Below are positions 1-13,819 of a stretch of 64,000 bases of DNA, one piece after another. Positions within the stretch are counted from its first letter, which is position 1, and each line of letters opens with the position of its first letter. This DNA comes from Latrodectus hesperus (lineage: Eukaryota; Arthropoda; Arachnida; Araneae; Theridiidae). The stretch covers positions 19,131,338-19,195,337 of the forward strand of contig CM075862.1 of the NCBI GenBank assembly GCA_037975125.1, in the 5' to 3' direction. Both the position numbers and the translations under genes were made by a program. The notes beneath the pieces were generated by a model. That model had not been told where the DNA came from and searched no databases. It was given only the letters and a program-made list of their open reading frames with translations.

Positions 1-1487
1 ATTATTTCTTAATATTTAATAAAATCATAATCACATTTGAAGGCTTAGAAAAAAAGAAGTTAAAATATTCCGTTAATTCATCAAAAATAATACTATAGTT
101 AAAAAACTCAAACTATATGGTTAACAGATAAAGAAAGCAATATGTAAACAAAATTTTCAGTTTACATCATTATTTAAATGTAACACTGTAAGATGTTGAG
201 ACCAAATTTAAACTACAATATTATATATTTTATACTTTAAAGCAGAAAAAATGATTTTAACTTTTAAAAATTACTTTGATATTTAAGATTTATGTGAAAT
301 AGTATATCAACCAGTCAAATATTCATCGTATATATTATATACTGCAAATATTTGTATTTAATGAAAATATTATAAAATTGCTAAGGATAAATATGTTTTT
401 CAATATTATAATTGGGATTTTATCGATTGATTAACTTAAGATTTAGACCTCGTTTAAAGTCAAATATTTATAATTTAACATTATGAGTCATATATTATAA
501 GAATATACTGATCATAATCTAACAAAAGAAATAGTTAATATATAATCATTAATTTTACATAAAAAGATGCTAATTGTAATTATTGAGTATAAAAATGTAA
601 ATATTAAAAAATATCTGAGATGCTTATAAATTATGAATTTAATTATATATTTTAAATATTTTTGAAACATCATATACCTCAAGAATTTCTTATTTATAAA
701 ATGATGCTAATTATTTGGTATGAATTTAATACTGAGTTATGTATCATTTATATTATTTTAAAATAATTTTTATTTAACATTATTAGAAATAATTTGATGC
801 AAATTAACTTAAACACACTGCTAAAATTATATATAAGTTATAATTAAAATAATTTAATAAATGGCAAACATGGAATGTTATTTCGGAGACCATTAAATTA
901 AATACACAAAGCCAAAAATGGAAAGCTTTAATTTTACACACGAATAAATCTATATAATAAAACAATTACTATCCTGCATCAATTACAGAACAGATAATCA
1001 TTCGTTATAAATACAAAACGCATAATAATATAGTCTAAAAAAATTGTGCTAAGTTCAAAATGTATATATCTCTATATGTTTGCTTATGATGTGAGTTTCA
1101 TTAATAGTTTAACTGCGCGACAATTGAGAATCTAAATAAAAATTGAAATTTTATCATACAGTTATAAATTATTTTTTTATGTACAAAATTTTATCTTTAA
1201 ATGAAACAAAATATTGTTAGTTGCTTTAACATTTATTACATTTTATCTTTCGCAAAAATTTTTAAGAAAAAGTAACTATATTTCAATTCAAAAGTTACTA
1301 TTTTGAGACGCCACCAAAAATTTCAATAGATTTATATCTGCGAATGTGTGGGGAATAATACCATTATTTTTATATTTTCAAGAGAAAACCATTAAATTCA
1401 AACAGTAAAGAATTAATTTGTATTACTCTTGTCCGCCTGCTATTGGGATTTCCATCTTTTAGCATATATATAATATATGTATATATA
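1..1487. other. AT-rich spacer, nothing recognised
   Basis: Long AT-rich sequence with stops in all frames. I see no conserved protein, RNA gene or element end here. Confidence 0.6.
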
Positions 1488-1546
1488 GTGTGTGTGTGTG
1501 TGTGTGTCTGTATCTTTGTGTGAGAGTGTGTGTGTATGTGTGTATA
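1488..1546. repeat. Interrupted (GT)n microsatellite
   Basis: Runs of GT broken by CTG, TATC and GAGA interruptions, next to short TATA runs. The minus-strand Thr/His-rich reading frame over it is a by-product of the repeat. Confidence 0.85.
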
Positions 1547-1935
1547 CAGTGAAAATGGAAAAATATAAATGTAAAATGAAAGAAAAATATAGATGTATAC
1601 ATCTTTCCTATGCATACTATTATAATTTCCTTAAAATAAATTTCTGAAAATATTTGATTAAAGTAACTAAAATATATATATTTTCACTTTATGAAACTAC
1701 ATGCTGAATATGTGTGTCAATGTCTGCAACTAGGTGATCAATGAACATAACAACATACTATATTTCTGACCTTTATTGGCTGATTATTGTCCTCGCATTG
1801 TCTTTGAATCAATTCAGACTCTTAAACATTTCAACTCAGAAATCTTCTTCATATTATTCAATACGCTTAACATTCAAGATTTCCTTATTGATTTTAATCA
1901 AGCGAATTGAGATTCGGAGGAAAAAGCAGATATAC

Positions 1936-2019
1936 GAATTCGAATATTCGTACGAATAGCTTGGAACAATTACATGATTACTGTAATTGTTCCAAGCTAT
2001 TCATATGCTTTTCGAGTTC
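1936..2019. repeat. Long snap-back inverted repeat
   Basis: Positions 1954-1973 and 1983-2002 are perfectly complementary over 20 bp around a 9-base spacer (1974-1982). Complementarity continues imperfectly outward, with one single-base offset, to about 1936 and 2019. This gives a stem of roughly 37 bp. It could be a foldback transposon remnant, a palindrome made by aberrant replication, or a small-RNA precursor. No target-site duplication is evident. Confidence 0.8.
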
Positions 2020-2123
2020 AGCTAATAAATTGTTGATTCAATATGGTCTAGCGCCATCTTTCATAAGACTCATCTAGTCAAAGATTGTATCGCTTTAAAT
2101 GTTCGAATTCGGTATGCTCAACT

Positions 2124-2156
2124 TTCAAATATTAAGTTTTTTACTTAATATTTGAA
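2124..2156. repeat. Short AT hairpin
   Basis: A perfect 14-bp inverted repeat around a 5-base T loop, about 120 bp downstream of the larger snap-back at 1936-2019. It may be a chance feature of AT-rich DNA. Confidence 0.6.
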
Positions 2157-2273
2157 GTAAACTTTAATTTAACTTAATTAACTTTAACTTAAACTTTTTT
2201 ACAAACAGTAATTGATTTTTTGAGTCTTTCCCGAAATGTTATATTTAAGAAATATATGTTGACATTTTTCAGG

Positions 2274-2277
<4 letters not shown>

Positions 2278-2366
<89 letters not shown>
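2278..2366. repeat. (TA)n microsatellite
   Basis: About 44 uninterrupted TA units. The Tyr/Ile-repeat reading frame over it is an artefact. Confidence 0.97.
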
Positions 2367-2369
<3 letters not shown>

Positions 2370-5300
2370 CATTTGTTTTTCCATTTTACCTAATCGTATC
2401 ATTCATTAGAACTTTAGCAACAATTAATTGTTTATGATATTTATCCCATGATTTTTAGCTTTATCCTTACATTTAATGTAATTTAATTTGGCAATTCTCT
2501 ATCTATATTTTTCAGGGTTGAAGAATCTTCTTATAACCTTGCATTTAATCAAAATTTATATTGATTTTCTTTTCTCATCTTATATTAACTTATGCAAGGA
2601 TGATTGCAATTTTTTCTACCTTAAGAGAAATGTATTAAGAAACAATGTAAGTCCAATATTTTCCCCATTCCACTCTTTTTCAAAATTTTCCTTACGATAG
2701 TAGAGTTAGTTTAAAATATCATTTCGATTTGTGCACCTAGACACAATTTATAAGTTACTTGTTTTTCGTTTCCTCATAAACTCCTTTTTCGCCAAATTCT
2801 GTAATATCGTACTGCAATATCAAAGTGTTTTCACTTTTACTTACTGGTCATTATCGTGTTTTTTTTCAATGATGAAACATAAAGTATGTTCAGATTTTAA
2901 AACTGAACTTTTCTGATTCCATTTACATATGGCTCAAAATAAAAACTTAAAGTTGAAAAACAAACAAATACTTTTTCTCAATGTTATTAAAATTCACAAT
3001 GTAATAATCGATTCAAATTTGATAGCGTGATAATTCATCTTTATCAATTTTTTCTTGTTCACACAAAAAACTATATATGTGCATTTTTAACTTTTTCTTC
3101 ATGCATTCCATTTATTTTCTTTGAGAACACATTAGTGTTAGAATTTCTTTCAGATCAATTACAGTTTAGAACTGAACAACTCAATTTTAAATATCTTAAC
3201 AAGATTAATATTCTTGTTTCCCATAAGTTAAAAAAATCTGAGCAACTATTTTTTTAATATTTGTTACCAAATTTTCTAAAATATTTGATTTTTCTTAAAT
3301 ATTTTACTTAAAAAGAAATACTTGACCTGTTAAATTCTCCTATACTTTAATTTTTTATTCTTAGCATCCAACATTACTTACCACAAATCAAAAATACTAT
3401 TATTGTCAGTTCAAGCACACAGATACTTTTTTTATTTTATAAAACACTTAAAAAACTACTTTCAGTTACTTTGTCATTTCTTTCAAAATTGTGTTGAATA
3501 ATAAAATCAATTACTAACATAAAGATGTACTAATGTGAATCCAATTTAAAAAAATGCAATATCTATATAAAACGTATTTGCTCTAACAAACATCAATATT
3601 TCATTTGGTTTATTAATTAAATATTTATTCATTACCCTGTTGAGCTTTTACATGACACAAAAATGGCAATAGATGTTTCCATATTCTTAGAAATGCTATA
3701 GCTTAGTGACCACACACATTTAAGCTCATTTGTCATATATTTTTTACATATTTCTTTTGAGCGTCATTTTTAAATTTTGGTTTAAAAAAGTATATGAGTT
3801 AAGAAATCAGTGTTTATCGTTTTTTTTTCAATTCAGATATATATTGAATGCTTTTTCATCTTTCACATTTTGAAAAGATTCTTAAAATTTACAACACTTA
3901 CCTACTTTTTTGGATAAAATGGTATACAGGAAATTTACATACATTTTTACAACTGTAATTTAGTTTATTGTGTGTACATGAATAATTAAGGATTTTCAAT
4001 TTCAACTGTCCCTGAATTTAATTTACTGATTCTCATATCTGTATTTTTGCTTTAAGAATTTGAAATTCTAAAATTTAATAATTGATTAATTTAATCTCAT
4101 GAAGGGGGCCTTGTTTCTCGTTCTAAATGCCAAAATTTTCTGCCCAGTTATGAGAATTCAATAAAACTTTATCATAAAATTTCAATATTAATTAAAATTA
4201 TTTTCGCACTTTTCAAGAAACGCACTTTTATTTTAATGATTTATCTGTAGCAAAAAATTACTTAATGACGCGAAATAAAGTTTTGCGTAATCTGGTAACC
4301 ATTTATTTCAATATTTAGCGTACTTTTGTCAAATTAAGAGATCAATAAATCTTTACCGTCTACGAATAAAATTTCAAAGTATTATTTCTTTTTTATTTCA
4401 CCTTTTACAAGAATTATCATTAATTTCAAATAACACTTCCCTTCAATGAAACTTCCTTTTTAGAAAATTGATTCAACATAATTTCCAATGCTATAAATAA
4501 ATTCTTATCATGAATTATTTGAATAACAGCAAATGAACTGATACATATTTTCTTTCTTTAATTGTCTAATATAAATTTCAGTACAAAAAATCATTATAAA
4601 TTAAAATAATATTTTTTTTAAAATCCCTTTGCTTAGATTGTTATACGAGTATAAAAATAATGTATAATTGAATAATTTATTGTTGCAGGAATGAGTTTCT
4701 TAATATCCATTTTATTACTTATAGTTTTTTAATATTCATTTACATAAGTGATTTTGAAAATATTTTAATACAACAAATAATATAACACATTAATAATTGA
4801 TAAAACTTATGTTTTCACCTTTAGTATTGCTGGACAACCTTAACATATATTCCTACTATCTATATAGATTTTGTGATCCGATTTTTGATTTAACATTGTC
4901 ACCACAATGTTGTCGCCTTATAGTAAAACATAAATTTCACTGATTCATTTAAAGTTGAATTGTTATTTTTGACTAAAATAAATCCTATTTTCAGAATATT
5001 TTCTTTTTCTTTATATTATCACTAACGATTTACACTTTTAACTATTTTCTATTGAGCTTCTAATTTCTTATTTAATTACAGTTTTAAAAAACATCTTAAA
5101 AATGTCTTAAAATAATTCGTTAATTAATTCTTTAAATAATTCAGTGTTGTAAAATGAGGATGAATTATTACGATAACAAATATTATTTCCCCAAAATGCA
5201 GTATTTTTAAGTCATATTCATGAATTGAATAAAAATCGTAATATAATAATTATTGAAGAGAAATCAATGCTGATTATAGGCAACATATTTTTCTTGATCT

Positions 5301-5974
5301 CTTCCAAAAATTGCAAGTCATAATATAATAATAAAATATTTTAATTCCATATATTTTAAATTAATAAATCTTAAGAAATACAGTATAATTTACTAAATAA
5401 AATGTCTGCATGAAGTAAATTTTAAATTTAAAATTAGCATGGACTAACATACTGACATGTGCTAACAATATGCTGATGCAATAATTACAAAAATATTATA
5501 TGTTGTTATTATTTACAAATATTCAGAGTCAAGAATTAAGAATTTAAGATTCATATATCAAGACTAATACTACGCGCGTGTTTTAAAATTTGAATATTTT
5601 GACTTAAAGATATAATAGTGATTCCTTCGAAGAGACATTTAGTTTTCCAAGGATTAAACTTTGAAGAGATTGTGTGTTATCATTTTTTGTGTTTATTAAT
5701 TTGAATGCTTATAAAAATGTTAATCGCATTCCTATCGGAATTGTGAAAATGAAATGCATTTTAACAGTTTGAAAATTTTACATGGAAACAAATTCTATGG
5801 ATTCTCAATATCAGTAAAGGTATACTAATAATAACTTATTAATCAAAATAGAATGAAATTTTCTATGCAGACAACTTAAGCTTTTCGCGCAAAAAATTAT
5901 ATACTTTATATCACTTTTGCAGAAAAAAAATGTTTTTCGAATTTTTCTTCAATAAATATTAGTTTTAAAATCCA
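2367..5974. other. AT-rich spacer
   Basis: Only short open frames starting at chance ATGs, rich in Phe, Leu, Ile and Lys as expected from base composition. No domain, RNA gene or repeat boundary was recognised. Confidence 0.6.
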
Positions 5975-6130
5975 GGGTGGCTTGATTGATTAGGTTTAGT
6001 TTTCGTTATCGGAAAGCAATGAGTGTAAATCCCGACACAACCAAAGATTCCCTAGTGTACACAGTCTGGGTGGGCTGAACTATTGGTATGCAAGGGTCGT
6101 TAAGGAATCAGGTTCACGTAATTCAATATA
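5975..6130 (+). mobile_element. tRNA-derived SINE remnant
   Basis: The segment opens with a GGTGGCTTGATTG-like stretch that resembles the A box of tRNA promoters. About 40 bases later comes GTGTAAATCCCGACAC, a mutated form of the B box and T-arm (GGTTCGAATCCC class). Base composition rises sharply compared with the flanks. The tRNA-related head runs into a non-tRNA body, as expected of arthropod SINEs transcribed by RNA polymerase III. No A-rich tail or target-site duplication is clear, and the 3' side merges with the LTR-like segment that follows. A bare tRNA pseudogene is the alternative. Confidence 0.5.
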
Positions 6131-7185
6131 CTTGAGTAAATATTTATTTACAAATTTACAGAGTAATTTTCCGGAACTCTCATCAGTTGTTGGCTCCAGG
6201 AAAAGTGATGAATTCCTCACTTTCTTGATCATTCACTACACATTTGGTCGGGGGAAAACTCCGAGCTTGTACTGGGGAGCAGACTCCTGAATTCTGAACT
6301 CGGGAAATATCCTTAGAAAGTCACTCTGTAAGGTCAACCATTCTTTCCGTACAGTATTGGAGCATCTGGTTACTCAATCTCGAGCTCTGGCGTCAGCCTC
6401 CGGTATCTCGAGTTAAAGGCTATTCACTCTCCTCTTTCCGTTGCTGAGAATTCTCCGTTCCATGACCTGTTTGAGAAAAGTTTCAGGAACACCACACGTA
6501 GGTCGAAGTCCTCAGTCTCTCCAAGGTCCTGGTATTTATATGCAAGCTTTCCCCCAACATCTGGCTTCCTGTAACCTCCAGATCCATCTTCTAAGGTCAT
6601 TTTCGAACATATTTCGGGCCACTCCACCGATTCGAATCAGAAAGAGTGAAGAGGCAATAAATTCTTCGAATGCACTCGGCCCACTCACCATATGATTCCA
6701 AGTTGATTTGAGGAATTATATTTGTCACGAAGGACTTAATGGGCCTTCACGAATCATGTTTGCAGTTCCCACATCACCTTCCAATCAGATCTAATTGAAT
6801 GTCTTTGATACTGCGTAGTTCCTGTGATTCAATCTAGAGAAATCAATCTCTTCCATAGCTGCCAAAAGTGTTAAATTAAACTGAAAGTCTGAAATTAACT
6901 TAGGGGTTTGCACTTGGGCCTCTCACCAGATGAAGGTGACTCACCAGTAACGGTGCACTATAATTCATTTTATTCACTTATGGCAGCTGGCGCACTTATG
7001 CACCTAAAATACTACGAATATGGACGCTGCATTTAAAATATGTCATCATCACAATTTCCTGCATGTGAAATGATACATCTGTGAGTATCACGCCATGTCT
7101 GGTGGTCTTTTACTTGGTTCCTTCTTCTAAATTACAAAGACACTCTTTCGTTGTCACGATGACATGCTTACTGGGTCTCCCATTT
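6131..7185 (-). mobile_element. GC-richer repeat island, possible LTR element piece
   Basis: Clearly less AT-rich than its surroundings, so probably inserted. Read on the minus strand it has features of an LTR. A terminus-like TGTGGGAAC begins at 6772 after a purine-rich stretch (GGAAGGTGA), a TATA-like ATATAAATA lies near 6535-6545, and an AATAAA-type signal lies near 6140-6150. Upstream on that strand (about 6857-6795) a short frame MEEIDFSRLNHRNYAV resembles the start of Copia-type Gag proteins, then hits stops. The order and the Gag resemblance are inference, and I found no second LTR copy in the window. It may instead be an unrelated old repeat. Confidence 0.35.
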
Positions 7186-10100
7186 TGTAAAAAATTTGGC
7201 ATCATTTCCGACTTTATAGTGCTCAAAGGTGAAAATCTTCTAGTAGGTGGGCTTTGAAAGTGACAACAATATATTTGTCATAAAACTCATCTATTTAAAA
7301 ATTCCTGGAAGAATGATATTAATTAAAACCAAACTGTGATCTGACAACAAGTAAGGGATGATTTCATTCCCTTTAAAATGTATAAGTTAAGTAAATTTTT
7401 ATAACAAAATATATCAGAAAAAATTATAGTTTTAACATCATTATAGTTACAATTCTTTAAGTTTAATGTAAAAATTATTATATATTTTTTAAACAAAATA
7501 AACTTCTTTGTTAAATACAGATAATAAGAAAAATATTGAATGAGGGATTTTTTTTGTTCAAAATCTTTTAACTGTACAGAATTTGTTTACGTAAAAAAAT
7601 TTAAGTGAATTTAAATATTACCTAATATTTAAAGGCCCACGCATGCATATACTATGCTATAAATAGTGAATCACACCTTTTAAAATTTGAATAAATGATA
7701 TCACTGATTGACACTTCTTCAATGTTTACTGTATAACAATTTTTAACAAATTCTGAATTACTCATCCAACCAATGATTTTTACCTTTGCACATTAATAGT
7801 ATAACTTATGCTTGAATTTCATTTTATAATTCATAAAATGAAGCAAATTGTAAATTCTAAAATAATATAATGCTATCATTATTTTTGAATATCATTATAT
7901 TAATTTAGAATTATAAAATTTTATACAAAAGATTGTAGTGAAACAAAAGATTCAAAATCATGATACAAAATATAGTAATAGTTTAATGCGTCATACATTT
8001 AAATCCGTCCAAAGATTAGTTTCTGAAATTCTATGTTGCTCTTGTTTAGTTGATTTCTCTTTTGGTAATATCTTATCTAGATCGCTATTGGAAGAGGATT
8101 ATATAGTTTTTTCTCAAGAAAATGTTGCTGGATGATGTTATCTATTAATTCATTATGGTAATTGGTCTTTCTCAAAGCACAGTTCCTCCCTGAGGCAAAA
8201 ATAACAGTAAAGTTAAAAGCCAAAAAAAGAAGAAAGAAATTTCAGAGATAAATAAATGAATAGAAAACTTTACATTCGATTTATTGTAAAACAAATGAAG
8301 ATGTTTTTTAAGACTTGAGTGCCTCTTGTAAGCTCTTGACAATGAATTTCATTTTCTTTTTTTAATGTTACATAGGACATATTTACATTTTAAATTAAAT
8401 TAATTATTTTATTACATGCGGTCATGCCTTAAAGTTCTTGAAGTAATAAGAATTAATTTTGCTTAAGGAAAATATATAAATAAATGTTATAGAAAGTTAA
8501 GTCTGATGTCTGGTACATCCTAGATGTTACCATTAAAAAACACAAACAAAAGTTTTTAACAAAGTGTCTTTTTAAAAATTCTAAATATGCTTTAATGTAG
8601 TTTCAATTCGGTTTATACCAAGCCTTGTAATTAATAATGTATATGCAGTAAAAATCGAGAAGGAAGGATTATTTATGATATGATTTTGTAATCCCTGGTT
8701 TGTTCCAAAAAATTAAAATATTTTTTTGTAATTTAATCGATAATATAAATTATCAAAATAATGTAAATTAAGATACTGTCGAAGAACTTGTTTAACAACT
8801 ATTTTTCAATGGTTTGGAAGAAATAAATAAAAAATGCATTATTTATTTAATATTTTATTATGTAATTTATTATCCATAATTTTGCTTCCAGATTTTTTTA
8901 TCAATAATAAGGAATTATTTATTTATGAATTATTTATTTATTTATTATCATAATGAATTATTTAACTGTCCTTCAGCTGAAAAAAAAGTTTCTTTGCAAG
9001 TTTTAAATACATATATTTATCTTTGGCCAACTTTTCGATATTGCATAGTTTCAAGATATAGATTATTTTTTGTGCACAATGATTTATAATTACTGAAATT
9101 AGAATTCAAGAACATAAAACTCTTTGACTTTAATTTGTGTAATTTTTTTGATCTACTAGCCTATATTTCTTTTTCTATCTTTATCTGCGGCTAGTTAGGA
9201 TATATTTTCTATCAATAAATGCTAGGCTTCATTTTATCATTTAATCCGAGAATAAGGTTTGGAAACTTTTAGTAGCCATAATACTCTCTTTTCCTTTGCT
9301 TGATTCCAAAGTTTATTTTATTTGGTTTTAAGACATTTTCACAATAAAATATTTCTTGATTATCTCAAACGTTGTACTCAAATCTAGTTCTTTACAGCTA
9401 TTAAAATTATTTCTATGAAAAATAATTTCAATTATTGCAAACAAATTTTTATAAACATCGAAGCTGGTAAAAAAGAAATGCATGTACGTTTAAGAGTAAA
9501 GAAATCTTCAGTGCAGCCCAAGAATTCAGAATAATCAGATATTTAAAGAACTGTTTTTTTACATTTGATAGTACAAATAGAGCTGATTTACTTGGTATTT
9601 TTAAATGCTATATCAATCAAGTTTGCTTCAGGAATTGTCAATAGCAATAAAAGTAATAGTATGATAAGAATTAAAAGAAAAAAACTTTTTTTTTAATTTC
9701 TTAGAATTATTTCCTTAATTTGAAATTAGTTTAACATTTTCAACAAGAGATCTATAGTTAACTTTTTACAGTTTAGTCTTGATAAAACTTATAAATTATT
9801 TAACTTTTATTATAAGTCAGGTCAAATTGCAAACTTGCCATTTTCAACTAAATCATCAATCTAAAAAGAGAGATCTTCGTTTAATATTAGGTTTACTGCT
9901 TACTTCATAGAATAAGATGTTAGTTTTAATAACTGTTTAGTATTATGCATTGTGGACTAAGGATTTTTTTCGAGTACCTATTGAATATAAATATCTTCGT
10001 TTATCATGCATTATAATACGGAACGTTAATTTGCATGATGAGAACTTTGTAGTCTGTGATGCCATAAAATTCACAATACTTTAAATTTTTGATTCATGTT

Positions 10101-10467
10101 TATACTACTATGTGCATTAGAATAAAAATAGCCTAGCTAATATTGCAGTTATAGCCGGTCCCATGTGCTCGATTTGATCATTTTCGCAGATTATCTAATT
10201 CATAATCAAAATGAGCTTTCTCAATATTGTCTTTAACATAGTAAGATTGGAATTCATGGGTAGTAAACTTATATATCTCTTGTCTGAGATTATTCGTTGG
10301 TAGTTATAAACAATTGTTTGCTGCATTCGCTTAATTAAAACAAAATATGTGGAAGTAGATTTCACATAATGTATCAAAAATAAATTTTGTATCTGAAAAC
10401 TTAACAGAAAATATGATTAATATGCCTTCTTTCGGAAATTGACAGATGAATATCTAGGGTTTGCCTG

Positions 10468-10470
<3 letters not shown>
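7186..10470. other. AT-rich spacer
   Basis: No recognisable gene. Around 8830-8955 there is a low-complexity run of ATTT/TTAT repeats. The 65-codon frame at 7938-8135 shows no family resemblance. Confidence 0.6.

Positions 10471-10506
<36 letters not shown>
10471..10506. repeat. (TA)n microsatellite
   Basis: About 18 TA units, 87 bp before the left end of the Tc1-type transposon. Confidence 0.95.
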
Positions 10507-10509
<3 letters not shown>

Positions 10510-10592
10510 GCATACATATGCATTAATAGATTATATGGCTTCCAAGTATTTTGTGGTGTTGAACCAATTTATATAATATGTTAAAATTAATA

Positions 10593-10613
10593 CACTGATA
10601 GCCACCATAAATG
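10593..10613 (+). repeat. Left terminal inverted repeat of Tc1-type element
   Basis: Begins CACTG directly after TA. Compared with the complement of the right end, about 15 of 20 positions agree, in line with an old insertion. Confidence 0.7.
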
Positions 10614-10825
10614 AAACACGCTGATGGAAGCATGCAAATAACATGAAATTTACAATGTGCATTATTGGAGGTGAGTTATAGAAATTATTAGAATTTCAGA
10701 GGAGATGCATATCACGCCCGCTTGTGGCACCACTTGAAAGCGAAATTTAAGGCTTGGTGACTTTGATTATTTCAAATTAGGCAATTATGTTTTTCTTGTG
10801 GTTTTTTTAAATAAAACGATCAATT

Positions 10826-11887
10826 ATGCCTCAAAGATAATATCAATCATTTTTTTATCTAATATCCAAGTTGGACGGAGGAAGGATAGTGGCCTATAGA
10901 GATTGTTGATTATCTTTAAGGGAAATTGGTAATCATGTAGGACGACAGCGCAATCAGATAAAAACCAAACAATTGTAATGCTGATATGTGATCTTTAAAT
11001 GCAGGAGGATACGAAGGACCAACGTGTTTGATCGCATCCAGGGAATCACTTCACGTGATAACTGTCAAATTGAGCGCATGGCAGTTGCAGATTGCGCTGC
11101 CACATCACGAACCCTTGCACAGCTCATTCAGTATGTGAAGCATCATCCAGCGACTACGAGTGATATTCGATGCCGTTAACAGCAGAGTGATGTGTCTGCA
11201 AAATGTCCATTGCTTCGTCTGCCCTTGACGCAGAACCACAGACGTCTCCGCCACCAATGGTGCAATGAAAAAAAGATGTGGATGGCAAAATGGAATAAAT
11301 TTGTCATTCTAGTGACTAAAAATGACTAGTCACACTTTTATCTCCAACACCATAATGATTGAATTCGTCTGGAGACATCGTGGATAGAGGATGCTGAGCA
11401 GGTGCGTTATGCACCCCTACACTGGTTCTTTACCTGGCATTATTGTGTAATGCTGTATTGGATTCACTATTGAATTCCTCTAATACGCATTTCTAGTACT
11501 TTAAACAGGCAGCACAACATCTCCGAGGTGTTGGAGCCATTTGCCTTTCCTTACATTCAGGACTTGCCCACAGTCATATTTCAACAGGATAATGCGTGAC
11601 AACATGTCACATATATTTTCCAAGGGTTTTTCGTCATTCGCCAGATTGAATTGCTTCCCTGGCCATTTTGATCTACGGATATTTCACAGAGAGAAAACAT
11701 GTGCTACATGGTTGATCAATGATTGACCCAGATTACAACAGTTGCTGCCACACCATAACAACTTTGGCAAACTATTGAAGTTTCTTGGTCTGCTGTAACC
11801 CAAGAACCCATCCGAAGTCTCTTTGAATCAACACGCAGGAATGTGGCAATGGTGATCTGAAACAATGGTGACCATTTTTGCTACTGA
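10826..11887 (+). pseudogene. Tc1-type DDE transposase pseudogene
   Basis: The intact enzyme would cut the element at its ends and insert it at TA dinucleotides. Translation pieces in several frames follow the order of a Tc1 transposase. An ATG at 10826 opens the N-terminal DNA-binding part (fragments RIVAYRDC and REIGNHVGR). A middle part reads LPLTQNHRRLRHQWCNE (about 11222-11270). The block around the second catalytic Asp reads IFQQDNA (about 11575-11600). It is followed by a QIELLPWP block (11645-11670) and a C-terminal tail with SLFES. Many stops and frameshifts interrupt it, and the usual PDLSPIE segment after LPWP is corrupted. The span equals about 354 codons, the usual family length. 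The track frames at 10988-11179 and 11541-11726 are fragments or off-frame parts of this gene. Confidence 0.85.
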
Positions 11888-11996
11888 TTTTGGTAGGAAC
11901 CACACTTCACAAAAGTGATAAATTTTATCATTTGATATTTGGTAAACAAATTATCTCTAAAATAAATTTTGATATCTACAGCCTTTCTCGGTGTCA

Positions 11997-12017
11997 CAAT
12001 TTGGGTGACAAACAGTG
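11997..12017 (-). repeat. Right terminal inverted repeat of Tc1-type element
   Basis: The complement begins CACTGTTTGTCACC, matching the left end. The flanking dinucleotide is CA, probably a mutated TA duplication. Confidence 0.65.
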
Positions 12018-12143
12018 CATTATGTGATTATATATATAATCGGCACATTTTAGTATTGATTATCTATTCCACAATTAATTGTAACTTTATAATTTTCTGA
12101 GTAATATCATCAGAGAATATAACTATAATTGGTGACATAACAC

Positions 12144-13269
<1,126 letters not shown>

Positions 13270-13631
13270 CGAGTAACAATAAACTTTGAACAATATAAGT
13301 TACGTGTAAGTGCCATTTTTTCAATTTATAATGAAATTTAATTATTTTCGACATCAAATATTCTTCTATTATAGAATTACATAATTTATATAAAAATCAT
13401 AATTTGATATAAATATTTTTCATTTATTGCAATAAATGATATTGATACTATGATATTGATACTCATAAGACAGAGTAAAAGAAAGATATAATTCAAATAT
13501 TGTATAGATATTTAGATTTAAATAAAAATACTTTATGAAATATATTTTAAATCTTATTAAAATATTTTATCAATATGAAAATATTTTGTGTCAATAATTT
13601 AGTTATTATTTTATGTACTGTTAGAATAACT

Positions 13632-13819
<188 letters not shown>

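Larger units (their letters stand above)
10593..12017 (+). mobile_element. Tc1/mariner-superfamily transposon, decayed
   Basis: A 1425-bp element bounded by decayed terminal inverted repeats (10593-10613 and 11997-12017), each starting CACTG from its own end. TA precedes the left end, the invariant Tc1/mariner target dinucleotide. The right flank reads CA, one transition from TA. A full-length but broken transposase frame fills the interior. It is too mutated to encode an active enzyme. Length, ends and gene position agree with a once-complete cut-and-paste transposon. Confidence 0.85.
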
